From Deltaproteobacteria bacterium (GTDB lineage: Bacteria; Desulfobacterota; Desulfobacteria; Desulfobacterales; JAUVGT01), in assembly GCA_030593645.1 (NCBI GenBank), contig JAUVGT010000204.1:1-8845 (forward strand): a stretch of DNA of 8,845 nucleotides, written 5' to 3'. Position 1 is the first letter of the stretch; each line of letters begins with the position of its first letter. This document shows positions 7,152 through 8,845 of the stretch, piece after piece. Both the position numbers and the translations under genes were made by a program. The notes under the pieces were generated by a model that was given only the letters and a program-made list of their open reading frames with translations, was not told the origin of the DNA and ran no database searches.

Positions 7152-7174
7152 GTCCAGAGCAGGGCCCTTTGGAC
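7152..7174. other. Stem-loop in the 3' region between ogt and the hydrolase gene
   Basis: GTCCAGAG (7152-7159) pairs with CTTTGGAC (7167-7174), giving eight pairs including one G-T, around a seven-base loop. It lies in the 3' untranslated part of the minus-strand transcript, between the stop codon and the intrinsic terminator. There is no T-tract, so it is not itself a terminator. It may stabilise the mRNA end or be incidental. Confidence 0.35.
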
Positions 7175-7197
7175 CCGAATATAAACTGATTTGGATT

Positions 7198-8703
7198 TTA
7201 TCGATCAGCTTGTTTTTTTGCTTCTCCGGCCATTTTGACAAGTTCCCAATAGGGGGGTGAGTATCCGTAATCCGATTTGAATTGCTCTGATTTTTCAAGT
7301 ACTTTACCTGCCAAATAGGAGTGCCTTTTGGAATACCAGTCATTTTGAAGTGCGGCCCGGGCGCTCATTCCTTCAGGTATGGGACCGATGCCATTGAAAT
7401 AATTTTTGATCAAACTCCAGCCCTTCAGCAGGCGGGCAACTGGAAGCAAGTACCAGCGGTATTTTAAAGGATCACCGGCATTCGCTCCTTCAAGCATGGT
7501 ATCCGTTACGGCATTGTCTACATGATCTTTGAACAGTGTAGCAGTATCACGCCATTCAGCAACGATGGTCAGTTGAGGATCATACTCAAGATCCGATGGT
7601 TCCTGGGTCTGGAAATGCCGTACACCAAAGGCCGCCAGCCACGAAGTAATTCCCGGAGAAGAAATGGTGGAAAGTCCTTTCCATATCGTTACACCCAACG
7701 TTTTGTATTCCGCGGAAGCCACTTCAGAGCAGAACAGTTTGTCATGATTTTTATAATCCATTTCAAAATCGTATGGGATGTGTTCCGTTTTTGCTCTTTT
7801 TAATGCGGCCGTTGCTGCTTTATGCGGCATCATGGGATCTCGGAGCAAGACAGGATGGTCGCTCCTCAGGCGGAGGATCATGATCCGAAACTTTATGTCT
7901 TTTAAATACTGATCAACAGATGAAATGGCGACACCCTGTTCGATGTGGGCTTCAATAATGGATACAGAACCATTGTTTTCATCAGAATCATCGATATGAA
8001 CCAGCGCCACATGAGAGAAATTTCCGGGATAATCGTTTCCCCGGGCAATCAATGCCGAAGTGGGCGCGCCGCCCCGGGAAACCAGAATATCACCGCTGTG
8101 GACCCTGACTCCATGAATAATTTTGGAAGGGGTATCAGAGGCGGCATCCCTGGAACCTGTTAATAAAATATCATATTTATCAGATGGATCCTGAAGTATT
8201 ATTTCTTCAACAGCCATCCTGCCTCCATACAGAAGACGGTAAACCTGATGCCTGGCCTCGGTTGAATTCATATCCCAACCCTGGGATTGTTTTTTTAAAA
8301 GATAGCGTAATCTATTGAAATTCCTAATGTATATATGTGCCTCTTCCGGACAGACCCCAAAGATTGGAGCGGTTTCGAACAGCTTCTGTTCAATTTTATC
8401 AAAAACAGGAGCACCCGGTGAAATGAGATTAGGGCCTTCAATATCATTCAGAAGAACTTCAAACTCACTCATCCCTTTGTGCATCAGATAAAAGAGCTGA
8501 TCGCATTTGGTTTTTCGTATTTCGGAAAATCGGGCCTGAAGTTCAACCCATAAACTGTCCTGGTTCCACTCAAAGGGTTTGGCCTCTAAAGTATTCTTAA
8601 TTTGCGGTTGGCCGCCCGGGATTAATAAAAGGAGGTAGATAAAGAAAACAGCGGACAGTATGTAAAAGATTAATTTTATAATTTCATGTTTGGTGATCGG
8701 CAT
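7198..8703 (-). CDS. Membrane-anchored YiiX/YebB-like C92-family permuted papain-fold cysteine hydrolase
   Basis: A 501-residue protein. Basic and polar residues precede one hydrophobic helix (about 8-28), suggesting an uncleaved anchor with the rest in the periplasm. The catalytic domain lies at about 200-340 and has the circularly permuted NlpC/P60 order: SGDILVSRG (203-211), then His231 in NFSHVALV, an acidic Glu251 in SIIEAH, then IPYDFEMDY and Cys325 in KLFCSEVASAEYK. This matches Peptidase_C92 (YiiX/YaeF); members are thiol amidases or peptidases whose substrates are mostly unknown. The family core is about 200 residues, so the helical region at 45-190 and the C-terminal 160 residues are extra and unrecognised. 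The ATG is the only usable start: the frame is closed by TAA about 30 bases upstream, and no strong ribosome site is present. The upstream leader is the right terminal repeat itself. It ends at the terminator at 7100-7120. Confidence 0.85.
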   Translation of the reverse strand: MPITKHEIIKLIFYILSAVFFIYLLLLIPGGQPQIKNTLEAKPFEWNQDSLWVELQARFSEIRKTKCDQLFYLMHKGMSEFEVLLNDIEGPNLISPGAPVFDKIEQKLFETAPIFGVCPEEAHIYIRNFNRLRYLLKKQSQGWDMNSTEARHQVYRLLYGGRMAVEEIILQDPSDKYDILLTGSRDAASDTPSKIIHGVRVHSGDILVSRGGAPTSALIARGNDYPGNFSHVALVHIDDSDENNGSVSIIEAHIEQGVAISSVDQYLKDIKFRIMILRLRSDHPVLLRDPMMPHKAATAALKRAKTEHIPYDFEMDYKNHDKLFCSEVASAEYKTLGVTIWKGLSTISSPGITSWLAAFGVRHFQTQEPSDLEYDPQLTIVAEWRDTATLFKDHVDNAVTDTMLEGANAGDPLKYRWYLLPVARLLKGWSLIKNYFNGIGPIPEGMSARAALQNDWYSKRHSYLAGKVLEKSEQFKSDYGYSPPYWELVKMAGEAKKQADR

Positions 8704-8706
8704 AAT

Positions 8707-8845
8707 TGATGGTCTCGTAAAAAGTCCGAATTAGACGGTTTCGTAAAGAGTTCAAATTCAAGGCGTGCAAATTTTGTAATGATGAAGCGTACTTATCGTA
8801 CGTTGAATCATTGCAAAATGCAGCACAACGCAGAAGTTGGACTTT
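8707..8845 (-). repeat. Right copy of the 139-bp terminal inverted repeat, hairpin-forming
   Basis: This is the reverse complement of 1-139 with six differences. Numbered along the left copy, these fall at 31, 37, 49, 65, 71 and 98. Positions 31/71 and 37/65 are opposite each other in the stem and change together, keeping base pairs; 49 is in or next to the loop. The inner edge is three bases from the start codon of the hydrolase gene, so the repeat forms that gene's leader. Its outer edge is at the window limit, so the full extent is not visible. No coding sequence is present. Confidence 0.93.

Noticed and set aside
7065..7343. 92-codon minus-strand frame across the terminator and the hydrolase 3' end
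   Set aside because: It overlaps the hydrolase coding region in another frame and runs through the intrinsic terminator; no motif supports it.
1..8845. Composite transposon or integrative element
   Set aside because: The ends are inverted repeats, but no transposase, recombinase, resistance or conjugation gene lies inside; the cargo looks like ordinary chromosomal signalling and repair genes.

Overview
The window reads as a piece of a Gram-negative, probably delta-proteobacterial (Desulfobacterota, Desulfobacteraceae-like) chromosome. This guess rests on the style of the signalling proteins, the moderate AT-rich composition and a long structured intergenic repeat. No rRNA or core housekeeping gene fixes the taxonomy. 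There are no tRNA or rRNA genes, no CRISPR array, and no transposase or integrase.

Layout. The two ends are copies of one 139-bp repeat in inverted orientation (1-139 and 8707-8845, 133 of 139 positions identical), so the window is an 8.8-kb segment bracketed by inverted repeats. Inside, left to right: a 429-bp AT-rich non-coding stretch ending in a promoter/operator candidate; a TetR/AcrR-type repressor gene (+); a 940-residue soluble sensor histidine kinase with GAF-PAS-GAF-GAF input (+), 62 bp downstream of the repressor; a 117-bp convergent gap with a doubtful 19-codon ORF; a methyl-accepting chemotaxis protein carrying a solute-binding-like domain at its C-terminus (-); a 440-bp divergent intergenic region; an Ogt-type O6-alkylguanine DNA alkyltransferase (+); a convergent gap with a clear intrinsic terminator for the minus strand; and a membrane-anchored C92 (YiiX-like) permuted papain-fold hydrolase (-), whose start codon lies 3 bp from the right repeat.

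How the genes relate. The repressor and kinase are probably cotranscribed and form a regulatory pair, although neither a response regulator nor an efflux pump or other obvious TetR target is present. The chemoreceptor has a two-helix membrane hairpin with almost no periplasmic part, and its ligand-binding-like module is predicted to be cytoplasmic. The alkyltransferase is a stand-alone repair enzyme. The hydrolase is predicted to work on the periplasmic side of the membrane. I see no single pathway that unites the five main genes. The most notable items are the paired inverted repeat with compensatory stem changes, the unusual chemoreceptor architecture with its GC mosaic, and the repeat abutting the hydrolase start.
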